From Prorocentrum cordatum (taxonomy: Eukaryota; Sar; Dinophyceae; Prorocentrales; Prorocentraceae), in assembly GCA_963575745.1 (NCBI GenBank), contig CAUYUJ010019358.1, positions 116,001-180,000 on the forward strand: DNA of 64,000 nt, read 5' to 3'. The notes beneath the pieces were generated by a model. That model saw only the letters and a list, made by a program, of their open reading frames with translations. It was not told the origin of the DNA and did no database searches. Shown here one piece after another: positions 30,168 to 40,466 of this stretch (its first letter is position 1; each line of letters starts with the position of its first letter). The position numbers were made by a program, and so were the translations under genes.

Positions 30168-30246
30168 CCTTTCTTACTAGCTCAGTATGCGAAGCTGGAT
30201 GTTCAACCATTTCTTCATCCTCAACCACAGCCAGTATCGAGGGTTG

Positions 30247-31212
30247 TCAATCGCCTGAGGCAACGGCAGAACGATAGAATCCTTCCTGAAGCGGTGAATC
30301 GTTCAAATCATAATCCTCGTTCCTCTGCTTCTTAAGTTGAGGTGCAGGAGTCCGTCCTGTGGGCCCCCTATCGTGCTTCGCCTGAAATTGATGTTCGATA
30401 TCAGCCATGACCGCCTGAGGCGCCAGGCCACTTGCATCAACATCTGAACCATCTGGGGACCGCCTGTCGCCTCGGGCGGGGTGGTCTGCATCCATTATCG
30501 AGGACAACTCTCGGCCCAAAGAAACTCCTTTGTTGGCGTATTCGAAATCTTCCTCCATGGAGTTTATCTCATGCTCTCTATCAAGTGGCTCGTTACTATA
30601 TTGGCCGAACTGTCCGTTCAATGCTATTGGGATGGGAAGAGTTCCACTCGTGCCTCCCCATCCGTCCGGGACGTTGGGGCACGCGCCTGTGGTCTCGCGG
30701 GCTTCTCCCGACCCACTGGCTTGGCCAGCGGCCGGCGCGATTGTCTGCGTAGCAATCGGAATAGGACTTCTCGTTTCCGAGGATTCGGCGATCAAAGACG
30801 AGAACGCCCCTCATCTGGATCTTGCTGTTATACCATTCCGTCTCTGCGGGTCTGGGGTTTGTTCTCGATCACCGATCGGAACTCTAGAAGGAGAATCATA
30901 TTCCGACAAATCAACAACCTCTCCACTACTTCTACCTCTAGAGACCCGAGTGGCAATACTAGAAATTGGAAGGCGGCCCTGCCCCGGGCCGCTCTCCTGT
31001 AGTTCATGTCCGTCGCGTTGTACAACTTGCAGCTCAGCATTTCGCGAAGCGACGGACATTTCATCTGTCTCATCATAGCTCATACCCGTAGCGACTATGT
31101 CACGGGCTTCGGCTGATAACCAATCTTTCCTCTGAGAATCGGGGTAAGATGGCAAAGGAATTAAGGTCTCATGTTCACTCTGGTCAGTGGAACAAGATAC
31201 GGGATGAGACAT
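30247..31212 (-). pseudogene. First ORF of element A1, starting inside the 5' LTR, one internal stop
   Basis: Two ORFs in the same frame (30811-31212, 133 residues; 30247-30795, 182 residues) are separated by one TGA at 30811-30813. The first Met codon lies inside the LTR (31123-31462), so the protein would begin with about 30 LTR-encoded residues (MSHPVSCSTDQSEHE). The sequence is acidic and Ser-rich with no recognised domain. In the 3' LTR the same start is present but runs out into the flank. Probably the N terminus of the Gag polyprotein. Confidence 0.45.
31103..31122 (-). other. Primer-binding site of element A1
   Basis: Directly inside the 5' LTR, the minus strand reads TGGTTATCAGCCGAAGCCCG. 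TGG pairs with the CCA end of a tRNA. The complementary (plus) strand contains CTGATAACCA. The tRNA cannot be named from the window alone. Confidence 0.5.
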
Positions 31213-31462
31213 CGATAAGACAAGTAACCGGTAAGCGAATGTACTCTATCAGGAATAGTAAGTGAGGAGGCCGGCCGGCCGACGACACGACTACGACGAG
31301 GGAGCGCCCCTCGGCGCGCGCGTGCGAGCCAACACGCTCCTTTTATCTCCTGTAAGCACACGCGGCTGCGGAAGGCTACCGCAATCATAGTCACACAGTG
31401 CGCAGCAAGGCAAGCGATGCGATAAGCAGCATGAAGATGAGGCGGAGAGGAGCATATTTACT
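31123..31462 (-). repeat. 5' LTR of element A1
   Basis: Direct repeat of 8414-8754, about 95% identical by eye. It should hold the element promoter, but I can point to no TATA box with confidence; AGTAAATATG at the outer end is AT-rich. The self-complementary GGCCGGCCGGCC lies at about 31270. Confidence 0.9.
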
Positions 31463-31690
31463 GTCTTGGAAGCCTCTTGGGCCGTCTAGGGACTATCTTG
31501 ACTGTCTTGGACCGATCTTATGGCGTCTCGGAACCCTCATGGACATCTTGGGTGCTTCCTGGGGCCGTCCTTGAGGCCTCCTGGAGGCCTCCTGGGCGAT
31601 CTGGAGGCCCCTTGGAGGCGCCAGGGCGGGGGTATTAAAAAGAGGGCCCGATGGTTTTGAGGTGGGCGGGGCCCCCGGGCTGGGGACCTG
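31463..31690. repeat. CTTGG-GGCC degenerate repeat flanking element A1
   Basis: Same repeat as just left of the element (8361-8412), with GTCTTGGAAGCCTCTTGG and GGAGGCCTCCTGG. This shows that A1 inserted into this repeat. Confidence 0.7.
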
Positions 31691-32120
31691 GTACATTCAT
31701 CCATATATCTATAAAACATATATACAGGTTAGCAACAACTCATCTATTCATGCAAATATGTATAGCGGTGTGATAGCTAGCCCGTCCCAGAAACATTGGC
31801 CCTTGAAGCCACTCTAATTTGGACCCGCTCGCAGCGCAATCGCCTTGCATGGGCCACTTGAGATTTTCAACGGCTTCTTCGCCATCGTCGTTCTCATGCC
31901 GGTGTCAACGCGATGTTCCATTGTATTCGTTCCCGCTTTGACGTACTGTGGCCCTGGGAATCCTTGTCCAATGCGGTCGCTCTTGCTTCGCTGAAGTGCC
32001 ATCCCAGAAAGCTCACGAAGTCTCGCGAATCCACATCAGGGCACTTTTGCGTCGTAATCGGTCGCCCGCGGCACGCGGGGCATGCTAAGCAATTCTCCAT
32101 CGATGGTCAACAGCTTTAAT
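31691..32120. other. Unique-looking stretch without a gene
   Basis: A short TATATC/ATATAC-rich part at about 31700-31765 is followed by balanced-composition DNA. Only short ORFs (up to 68 residues) on both strands, with no recognisable product. Confidence 0.6.
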
Positions 32121-32230
32121 ACCTGGCAAATAAGGAGCCCTCAATAAAGAACCCGTGGCAAGGAATCCTGGTTGAAGGGTTCCTGAATAAGGGACCCTCC
32201 GGAAGGAATAAAGAATCCTGCGTGGGGAAT
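32120..32230. repeat. AAGGAATCC-type degenerate repeat, block 3
   Basis: Copies such as AAGGAATCCTGGTTGAAGG and AAGAATCCTGCGTGGGG. Same family as 2936-3110. Confidence 0.65.
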
Positions 32231-32469
32231 CCGTATTGACAAATAATCCCACCAGCCCTCTGGGCGTCGGTGGTTTAGAGCGGTTCCTCTTCCACCCCTC
32301 CTTCTTCCCCTTCGGGGAGGGGTTTACCCCTCCCCCTACCCCTTCCCCGCTGACCTGGACAGGGGGTTCCGCGGCGCGTTGGAGCGCCCAAGATCGACCC
32401 CTGGGAGGGCTAAAGTTCGACACCCCTCACGAGGATCGTGGCTCCTGCGGGGGGGACTGTAATTAGGGA

Positions 32470-32745
32470 CCCCCCCTTCGTTGATCGATCTCCTCCAAGA
32501 TGGCTCCGAGGCCCCCCAAGAGGCCCTCAGGAGGCCCCCAAGAGACCCCCAGGAGGCCCCAAGAGACCCCCCAGAGGCACCCAAGAAGCGCCCAGGAGGC
32601 CCCAAGAAGCACCCAGGAGGCCCCCAAAGGCCCCAAGATGGCCCCAAGAGGCCCCAAGAGGCCCCCAGGAGGCCCCAAAGAGGATCCCGAACGGCCCACA
32701 GAGGCCCCCCCGAGGCACCCAAGACGCCGAAAAGCCCCTCAGACC
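32470..32745. repeat. CCAAGAGGCCC-type repeat, dense block
   Basis: Nearly continuous copies of CCCCCAAGAGGCCCCCAGG, cleaner than the copies at the left end of the window. ORFs of 108-130 residues on both strands are products of the repeat. Confidence 0.85.
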
Positions 32746-32819
32746 GACCCTCTACTCGCCTGGGCGTCGTTTCTGGACGGGCTGGTGGGGATACGCGAAG
32801 CGTCTAGAATTATTGCAGA

Positions 32820-33480
32820 CCCCTTACTGAGGATCCCTTAGAACAAAAACTCCTCAATAAGGAATCCTTTTGTCAAATATGCTTAATCATGGAGCCCTCG
32901 TTATATATACACACACATATATATAACCTTTGGTCAGTTGTCCTTCGTGAGGAACCCCTCTAGGAGGCCCATAATAAGGCACCCGTGACAATGAGCCCTG
33001 GGCAAGGAATCCCGAATGAGGATTGCTTGGGAACTCTTCATAAGGAACCCGTACTAAGGAGTCGAACCAGGAATCCTTAATGAGAACTCCTTAGTGAAGA
33101 GCCCTTACCAAGAATCTGGCATAAGCACTCCATAATGAGGGATCCGTGGCGGATGATGTCTTCTGATGAATCCTTAGTAAGGACTCGTTGGTAAGGAATC
33201 CTCCGTGAGGAACCCTTGATGTGGAATGATTGGGGAGGAACCCTCAGTAATGAATCCTGATTATAGAATCCTGCGTACGGTATTGTTAGCGAAGAACCCT
33301 CAGTCAGGAATTCATATTCAGGAATTCTGAATAAGCAATCCTTGGTAAGAACTCTTTATCCTTGCTAAGGAACCCCCAGGAGTCCGCAAGAATCCCTTGG
33401 AATCCGAAAGAATACTTCAAATACTCAGGGACCCATAAGAACCTTCCGAAACCCATAGGAACCCATCGGAATCCAAAAAG
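32820..33480. repeat. AAGGAATCC-type degenerate repeat, block 4
   Basis: About 30 irregular units (for example AAGGAATCCTCCGTGAGGAA), interrupted by a TATATACACACACATATATA microsatellite at about 32903-32925. From 33360 on it changes to AACCCATAGGAACCC-type units. Confidence 0.7.
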
Positions 33481-33539
33481 GAGCCCATGAGAATCCGCAA
33501 AAAAGGCCAACACCTCCCAGGCCTTCATCGTGCCTGGTG

Positions 33540-35100
33540 CGGGCTGAGGAGGAGGGGAATGAGGAGGATGAGGAGGGGGAGGAGGGGGGGGGAAGAGGAG
33601 AGGCGGAGGAGGAGGAGGAGGAGGTGACTGAGGTGAATCAGAAGTTGGAGCAAGCTCCCTCGCATCCCGCGAACACGGGAAAGGACACTCCCCGCGAATA
33701 ACGGCACCTGGCAAGCGCCAAGCGCAACCTGGAGCACGACGCCTCTGAGACACCCGTGGGGCGTCTCAGGGAGGTTGGCTGGTATTCATAGTAAAATGGT
33801 TGGAGTTACGCAATACCAAAGAGCTTGGAAACATTATATAGGGTTTGGGTTTGTTTCCTCTAGTTGGTTGTAACTTGTTCAATCCCCCCACGGGGTCGGC
33901 GGTGCGACGTCAGCCAATGAATCACTCGCCCCTGACAGTACCACAACAGTGCCGTATAGCTTCCTGCAGCGAAATCGCTTGCAGGTTCGATCGAATTGTC
34001 AGAATCGACCCGAACGCCTAAAACAATAAATACTATGAACATCCACTGCCACATGAACATGCCCCCTAATATGTGCGGACTCGGCTCTCAAGCCGTGCGC
34101 CCGGCCAGGGGAAGTCAAGCGGCGCACCATGGCCATCATTTGCAGGCCAGCGCCCGTCGAGCTAGAATTGGCTCCCCCTCTCTCCCACTCCCTCTCTCTC
34201 TCACTCTCTTTCTCTTTCTCTCTATCTCTCTCTCTCTCTCTCTCCCAGGGCCACTCTGGCTGGCACGGCGGGCAGGCCGTGCAGGCCACTGCACCCCCCC
34301 CCCTCCCCTCGAGGAGCCCCCGGCTGCAGCAGGTCCTCGGCGGCGTGCGTGCCTTGCCGCCGCGCCACGCGGACGCCTGCCCGTCCGCTGGCGCGCCAGC
34401 CACCATGACCACAACCGCCCCGCTGAGCACGCGCGGATGCCGCGGTGGCCGCGGCGGCCGCCGCCGCGGCCGCGAGCGATCTAGCGGCAGCCGAGCTCCC
34501 GGAGGCAGGCGTCCGCGGCTGCTCGGCACCCTGCGGGGCAATGCGGAGGGCCAGCGGTAGCGAGGGGGCTGAAGGAGAAAGGCTGGCAAAGCGCAACACG
34601 TCTGCAGGTCAGATTCCTCCCCTTCTTCCTCCTCCTCCTCCTCCTCCTCAACTGCATTCGAGGCTGATGCTGTAAGCGCGCCAATCCGTGCTCGCCGTTT
34701 GGGTGCACGATCGGCACTCGTGTGAGCTCATTGAGCAGCTGTTACTGCTTGCTGGGCGAGGGCCTCAGCATGCGTGCCGGACGAGCGGGACGATCACAGC
34801 TGAATCTGCGAGCTCGCAGATTGTTCAGGAACGCCCATATCGTCTCTAAAGTGTCCCCCGAGAGAGGAGGAGGATGATGAGGAGAAGGACCAGTGTAAAC
34901 CCAAGAGTCATCAGCGATGATGGGATAAACCCTCCCTCCAAGCTCCCTCTTCTTGGGCCCCTACAGCGATTCATTTCCACTGAGGGAACCGCTTCGTCGG
35001 AAGACAGCCGTTTGAAGACCCTGAAGCATGCCAAACCTGACTGTTGCGTCTCGGCGATCCTGAATCGTGCCAGACGCATTCTTGGGACTTCAACACCGCA
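33540..35100. other. Low-complexity and unassigned DNA
   Basis: Contains GGAGGAGGA (33545-33640), a CTCTCTCT run (34175-34245), CCGCGGCGG-rich DNA (34430-34500) and CCTCCTCCT (34625-34650). Proline/serine or arginine-rich ORFs through these runs have no conserved features. I see no gene. Confidence 0.6.
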
Positions 35101-35109
35101 AACCAATGT

Positions 35110-35615
35110 CACTGTTGCACCCTCATAATCCCAAACCCTTCCAAAACACGATTCCTGGCAGGCTGGTCAAAAGAATCCATGCAACCCTTGCAAGTGTTAA
35201 AAACGAATGTGCGAGTCGCAGAAGCGAGAACCACATTTCGAAAACGACCCGCCCTAAATCTGTGAGACTCTTGCAAACGTTTACCACGAATGTGCGCGGC
35301 GCTAAGGCAAACACCACATGTTGAAAACTACCCGTGCTCAATCCGTGAAACTCTTGCAAATTTTGACAACGAATGTGCGCGGCGCTAAGGCAAGACCGCA
35401 TGTTGAAAACTACCCGTGCTCCCTCCGTGAAGCTCTTGCAATTTGACAACGAATGTGCGCGGCGCTAAGGCGAGAATCACACTTTGAAAACGACTCGCCC
35501 TCACTCCGTGGAAATCTTGCAAATCTTTAAAACGAAAATGCGCGGCGCTAAGGCGAGAGACACATTTGAAAAACGACCCGCCCTCAATCCGCGAAGCTCC
35601 TGCCACTATTTTAAG
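35110..35615. repeat. Tandem array of an 83-bp unit
   Basis: Five to six copies of a unit with ACGAATGTGCGCGGCGCTAA, TGAAAACTACCCG and TCCGTGAAGCTCTTGCAA. The core falls at 35203, 35286, 35369, 35449 and 35532. The copies differ by scattered substitutions. Confidence 0.85.
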
Positions 35616-35929
35616 CTACAAGGTCATACATTGTGAGAAAGTCTGAGGCGGAACGCCCGGCCCGCTCTAAAAACTTGCCCCGGGTGCGACAGGGAGAAAT
35701 TGCTTATAAGGAAAAGGAATGGAGGAGGAGGAGGAGGCTTCATGTCAGACCGTATTGAGGAAGAGCTACCGATGAGTCAGAAGCTTCCTAATCGCCACCT
35801 TCCTCTTGGCAATAGCTCGTGCGAGTGCGCGGAGGAGCCCTTCCACCCCCGCTGGCCGCGTCCTCTTCTGGAAGCGCAGCGCCTTAAGACAAGTGAAAGC
35901 AAGATCGTGCCCGAATATGGCGGCATGCA

Positions 35930-36035
35930 ACGGAAATGATGATGATGATGATGCTGATTTTGCTGATGATGGTGATGGTGATGGCGACGATGATGATGAT
36001 GCTGATGATGCTGATGCTGATGCTGATGCTGATGC

Positions 36036-36068
<33 letters not shown>

Positions 36069-36240
36069 CACTGATGTTGCTATTGACGATGATGGTGATG
36101 ATGCTGGTGGTGGTGATGATGGTGATGATGATGACGACGATGATGATGATGATGCTGACGATGCTGATGCTGCTGCTGATGATGATGCTGCTGATGATGA
36201 CGATGATGGTGGTGGTGGGGAGGAGGAGGAGGAGGAGAAG
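35930..36240. repeat. GAT-rich trinucleotide repeat
   Basis: About 300 bases of GAT with GCT and GGT variants. The poly-Asp/Ala ORF on the plus strand and poly-Ser/Ile ORFs on the minus strand are artefacts of the repeat. Confidence 0.95.
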
Positions 36241-38084
36241 AAACGATGCGATGGTGGACAAAGGGGAAAGAACATATGCTCATGCAACCGCTAGAACCCG
36301 CGTTTTCCATACAATCTGACCGGTGAAAATGCTGGTGACAATCGATGTACGGTCGTTGCAAGTCGCATGATCATCCAATCCGCCTCCCCTCATGGGGGCT
36401 AGCACCGTTCCCATCGACGAGCCGCTGCCGCCCCCAGGCAAGCTCTACCCCTGAAATCGTCCGTAAGAGTATCAAGCAGTGCCCCAAGCCCCCCTCCTCC
36501 CCCTCCTCCTTTTCCTCCTTCTCCTCCTCCTCCTCCCGGGGGGGAATGCAGCAGGACCAGCGCGGCATCTGGCAAGAACCAACCAATCTCTGCGCCACCA
36601 TTGGCTCAGAGCCGATCGGCGGTGCACGGGCAAGGAGGGCTCGCTCCCCGCAATCGCATGCGCATAGGGAATGGGAAGATCAGGAACAGGAGGGCAGGAG
36701 GGGGAGGGGAGGGGGACAAGAAATCAGGAGAGGGAGAACAAGGAAGATATAGAGTGTGGGAGTAGGATGGATGAGGTGGAACAGATGTTGAAGAGCTTCA
36801 GCTTCATCTAGGTCCAGGTGGTTTGAATGTCTACAGGGTTCTGCAATATTCTAGGGGCACTGGGAGGAGGAGGAGGAGGAGGAGGAGGAGGAGGAGGAGG
36901 AGGAGGAGTAGGAGGAGGAGGGGAATGGAGGAACAGGAGGGAGGATGGAGGAAAGCGGGAGGAAGGGAGAAAAGTGGAGGAGCGGGGGAATGGACGAGGA
37001 GGAGCAGCAGCAGCGTCGAGAGGAGGAGGACCAGTAATAAGAACAGGAGGAGGAAGAGGAGGAGGAGAAAGAGGAGGAAGAGGAGGAGGAGGAGGAGGAA
37101 AAGCGATGGCCGCCAGATGTTTAAAAGAGCTGACGGGACGACGTCGGCCAGTGCGCCCACAAGTCCTGCCCGAAGCTCGCCTCGACCTGGCCACCACCTG
37201 CCACCATCAGCGCCAAAAACCGTCCCTCCTCTCGCACTCCTCCACCGCCTCACCCCAGCCTGGCCACCATGTTTCTGGCCAAGCATGGGGCGGCGGAAGG
37301 TAAGGCCACCTTTCAGGGCCACGTGGTACATCCGGCCCTCCGTCGAGCGGCTGACACACAGGAGGCCATTCGAGGCGCTTCCGCCCCCGAGGAGGAGAAG
37401 GGGCCGCCGCGCCTCGCGCTGGCTGCGCAGGGTCGCCTGTCGCCAAGCGGGCCGACCACGGCGCGCCGTCGCCCAGGCTGGAGCGGCGCGCGGGGGTGGC
37501 CGCCAGCCAGCGGGCGGGGCGGGCGTGGAGGCGGCGGCGAGGTCGGCCATGGCCCAGGGGAGGTGAGGGGGACGGAGGGCGAGGAGGGGAGGGGGTGGGC
37601 CGGAGAGGAAAACAGCTGCGATGAAGAGGCGATGCGCGAGGCAAGGTGGCGGGATGCGGGGAAAGGGAAGGAGACGGCAAGGCCGTGCCCTCGGGGTCCA
37701 AGAGCCCTCTTGTCCGAGGCTCTGGCCCCCGAACTGGTGGTCGACAGGGCGGCGTATAACCTGACATACGTGTATGCTTACGAGCGTGGCGTGCAAGGTT
37801 CCGCAGCAGCCTCATGCGAATCCACTCGAGAAAGCGTATGGTGGATACAAGACCAGCAGGTGACATCACTATAAGAAGCTTAGAGAGACAGCGCTGCCCA
37901 CGTAGCGTCAGGTAAGCTGGGCAAGCACCAACAACATGTAAACCATACGAAACCGGCCATGCCACATGTATTCACGTGTGCAAAGAAACGGGTGCATTAC
38001 GCAACTGCGCACTTAGATCCCGGCGCGCGCACGGCCTTCGGATCGACGTCGTCTGCTACATAAGAACTGAGCCTGGCATAGTCT
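36241..38084. other. Low-complexity and unassigned GC-rich DNA
   Basis: CTCCTCC runs at 36490-36540; GGAGGAGGA runs at 36860-37110. The rest (37110-37900) is GC-rich with overlapping ORFs of 130-320 residues on both strands, all of Pro/Arg/Gly-rich composition without recognisable domains. I find no gene I can support. Confidence 0.55.
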
Positions 38085-38420
38085 GAAGGGGCTGGGAGGC
38101 CCAGCCAGCAGCTTCGCCTCAGGCGAAGCCAAGCTCCCGCTCTGTTGTATCGTAGCAACGACAGTCCCAGTATGAGAGGATGTGCCATCTCAAGCAGTAG
38201 GAAGATCCTTTTGGTCTCGAAAGCGATTGTGTGCCTCGCAATGAGGCGCAGTCATTTTTGGGCGGCCGGCCGTTTGAGCCGACGCGGCCGCGGGCGCACG
38301 CTCGCTTCCACTCCTTACGTCCCTCAGCTCGCTTTAGAGTCGGGGGGGAGGGAGACGAAGCGTGAGCCCGTCGCCCCTACACAGCAGGCACAGCAGCTAA
38401 CATACAGAAGGACAGAAGAG
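38085..38420 (-). repeat. LTR-like 3' end of element B, copy 1
   Basis: Shares an ordered set of blocks with 59068-59375: GGGAGGCCCA, a TTCGCC-hairpin, TGTTGTATCGTA-CAACGA, GTCGGGGGG and GAGACGAAGCGTGAG. It lies just downstream of the RNase H end of element B in the element direction, as expected for a 3' LTR. The start and end are not defined because no 5' LTR is present. It contains a perfect hairpin, GCTTCGCC-TCA-GGCGAAGC, at 38111-38129. Confidence 0.6.
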
Positions 38421-38493
38421 GAAGCGGGCCAAAAGGAAGGTGGACCCGCTCGCAAGTTGCCTCGCTTGTACAGTTCTGTACGCGACGTACTCA

Positions 38494-39395
38494 TCAGGCG
38501 GCGTCAGAGCTTGATGTCTGGCCAGCCCGATATGGAGCATGTCTCTTCAGGTCATGTTTGAAGGCCTGTATACCTCCCATGACTTGTAGGAGCATTTCTC
38601 TGTCGATGCTCCCCTTGGCGTGACCATCCGCTGGATGCACCACTGGATGCTGCGCGCGATTCCACGCTCCATCCTCTGTCGTATCCAACTGATGTGTCCT
38701 AAAAGGATACACGCAGTCGGCTTCTTCAAGGCTTTGCTTGACAAGGACTTACAAACAGACTCAGTATCGATGGTCAAGGTGACCTTGATGCTCAGGTCAC
38801 CCTATTCCAGTAGATCTTTCAACTGAGTGGGCGCGAGCGGCCCTGCGTGGAGCTCGTGCAAAGTCACAATCGTGGGATAACAGTCCTCCAAATTATGGGC
38901 TGCTGCTAGTGTCTCTGCTGAATAGCTCGAGCGGACCTGCAAGCGGCGAGACTTGCAGTGCGCATCGATCAAATGAACGACAGGCTTGCCAGATGACGTG
39001 TTTCCACGTCGTAGCAGGCTTGCCCCGCGAATACCATAGCCTTTGACGTCGCCATCGGCGTCTCCACTCAGGCGTCGGTATCCTGAGTCGCTATGTAGGT
39101 CGACCTCGCCCGTGGGATTCATCGCCTGGTAGACGATCTTCTTCGGGCAGGCCTGTAACTTTCTGGTGATGGCGTTCAGTCGTCGCACTTGGATGTTGGT
39201 CGGTTCTTGGACACGCTGTAGAGAAACAACATACACCATCAACCACGCCTGGGTGATTAATGCATGCGCCAGCGCGCCCCTGAGGCTGACAAACATATCT
39301 GCAACCGTCTTGGTTGCCTGAGCGTCAGCGTCGACGCCGGTCAATTCGGGATGCAGTATAGGACGGAGCTGTTCGATATATTCATCTAGGTCCAC
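38494..39395 (-). pseudogene. RNase H region of element B
   Basis: The ORF at 38802-39395 (197 residues) begins DLDEYIEQLRPI-HPELTG, the end of the reverse transcriptase, and carries EVDLHSDSGYRRLSGDADGD, GYGIRGASLLRRG and SSYSAETLAAAHNLED, the acidic residues of RNase H. The end of the domain is in two other frames at 38494-38777: TIDTESVCKSLSSKALKKPT, LGHISWIRQRMERG and GSIDREMLLQVMGGIQAFKH. A frameshift near 38800 separates them. The same C-terminal part is found again at 59531-59914. Confidence 0.8.
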
Positions 39396-39399
39396 AGTA

Positions 39400-40466
39400 A
39401 CATTGCCGTCCTCATCCTTGGTTTATATCAAAGCGCAGTTGCTGCATGTGTGCCTGTTGAGATTACACTTGCCAACAGTATCACCAACGCATTTGACACA
39501 CTTGACAATGGTGTCCTCAGTACCGGCCGTATTCATGTCATCAACTGCTTGGCCGCGAGCAAGTTGTTGCTTGTCTCGAACTCCTCGTCGTAGGACGTGG
39601 GTCGGAGACCGAAGCCTCTGGTGGTCCTCCTTAAGTTAGAAAGCCCGTGGAGCGTCTTTGGTGCCTGCGCCTAGTTTCAAACACTGCAGGCAGTGCTTTG
39701 ACTCGTCATAGTGCTCGAATCCTAGGAGAGTTCGGAGCACTGTGGCCGACCCAGGCGGCAAAGTAAAACACACCACACGTTCCTTTTCACCGGTAGCCTC
39801 AGCAAGTTCCTGATCGGTCAGTACTTTCAGGAAGGCCATGTTGATGTCGAGGGAAGCAGTGATCCACTGCTTCGTGCACGCTGCCGTGCTGGCGAGTAAC
39901 CTCTGGCTTGACCGCCGCGCTGTTCCCGAACATGTTTCTACGTCGAAGGCTTCAAGGTCCATGAAACCTTGGAGAACCAAGCGTAGTCTGATGGTACGTT
40001 CCATCTCGCCCTTCTCGTTCTTCGCGAACTTCCATTTGTACACATATCTCGAAGTCATGATGTTCGACGCTTTAGCTAGACCTTGCATTGGAATATTCAA
40101 GCACTTGTTATCGAACCGTGTCTCGAGTTCAGTGTAGAGCGCCTTCGGTACTTGATCGGGCTTCGCCTGGATGCCCGCCCTGGCGAGGAGTTCGTCTTCC
40201 TCAACGATCACAGCTCGCCTTGCAGCGGCGCTTACGTATACTCGGATAGTGGTTGCCCGGTCGGCATCTAGTATCATATGGTGTTGCTCGGACAGGACTA
40301 CCTTTGCCATTTCTGTTGTAAAGCAAAGTTCGACATATCGACCATTTTCATCTGAGTCCAGTCCGTAGTTGTCGTCTTCGACTATGGTGCACATTGGGGC
40401 GTAGTACGTCTCCTCGGTATCAGAGTCGTGAGTGTGCCCCCATTTCGGCAGGTCCCCGCTGTTCAT
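39400..40466 (-). pseudogene. Reverse transcriptase of element B
   Basis: The ORF at 39636-40466 (276 residues) has the usual copia start: SRYVYKWKFAKNEKGEMERT, RLRLVLQGFMDLEAFDVET and RLLASTAACTKQWITASLDI-NMAFLKV, with the first catalytic Asp in SLDINMAF. After LKLGAGTKDAPRAF a stop or frameshift breaks the ORF, but the frame A-V-D-D-M-N-T-A-G-TEDTIVKCVKCVG is readable at about 39460-39545; A-V-D-D stands for the Y-x-D-D motif. So both catalytic Asp remain, but the frame is lost between them. Confidence 0.8.

Larger units (their letters stand above)
8414..31462 (-). mobile_element. Element A1: giant Ty1/copia-type LTR retrotransposon with a large 3' coding module
   Basis: Two LTRs (8414-8754 and 31123-31462) in the same orientation bound about 22.4 kb. 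I count by eye about 16 substitutions and one indel between them, near 95% identity. In minus-strand order the interior holds a Gag region with three CCCH fingers, an aspartic protease, integrase, reverse transcriptase and RNase H; integrase before reverse transcriptase is the copia order. Then come a PCTGGSP ORF and about 10 kb of further coding sequence. Usual copia elements are 5-10 kb, so this one is exceptional. It lies in a CTTGG-GGCC repeat. No clean target duplication was found; GTCT sits at 8408-8411 and 31463-31466. Many frames are broken, so it is probably inactive. Confidence 0.9.

Noticed and set aside
35806-36319. Poly-Asp/Ala, poly-Met/Leu and poly-Ser ORFs
   Set aside because: All are readings of the GAT trinucleotide repeat.
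36823-37965. Overlapping ORFs of 200-320 residues on both strands
   Set aside because: Low-complexity GGA and GC-rich DNA, open on both strands, with no recognisable domain.
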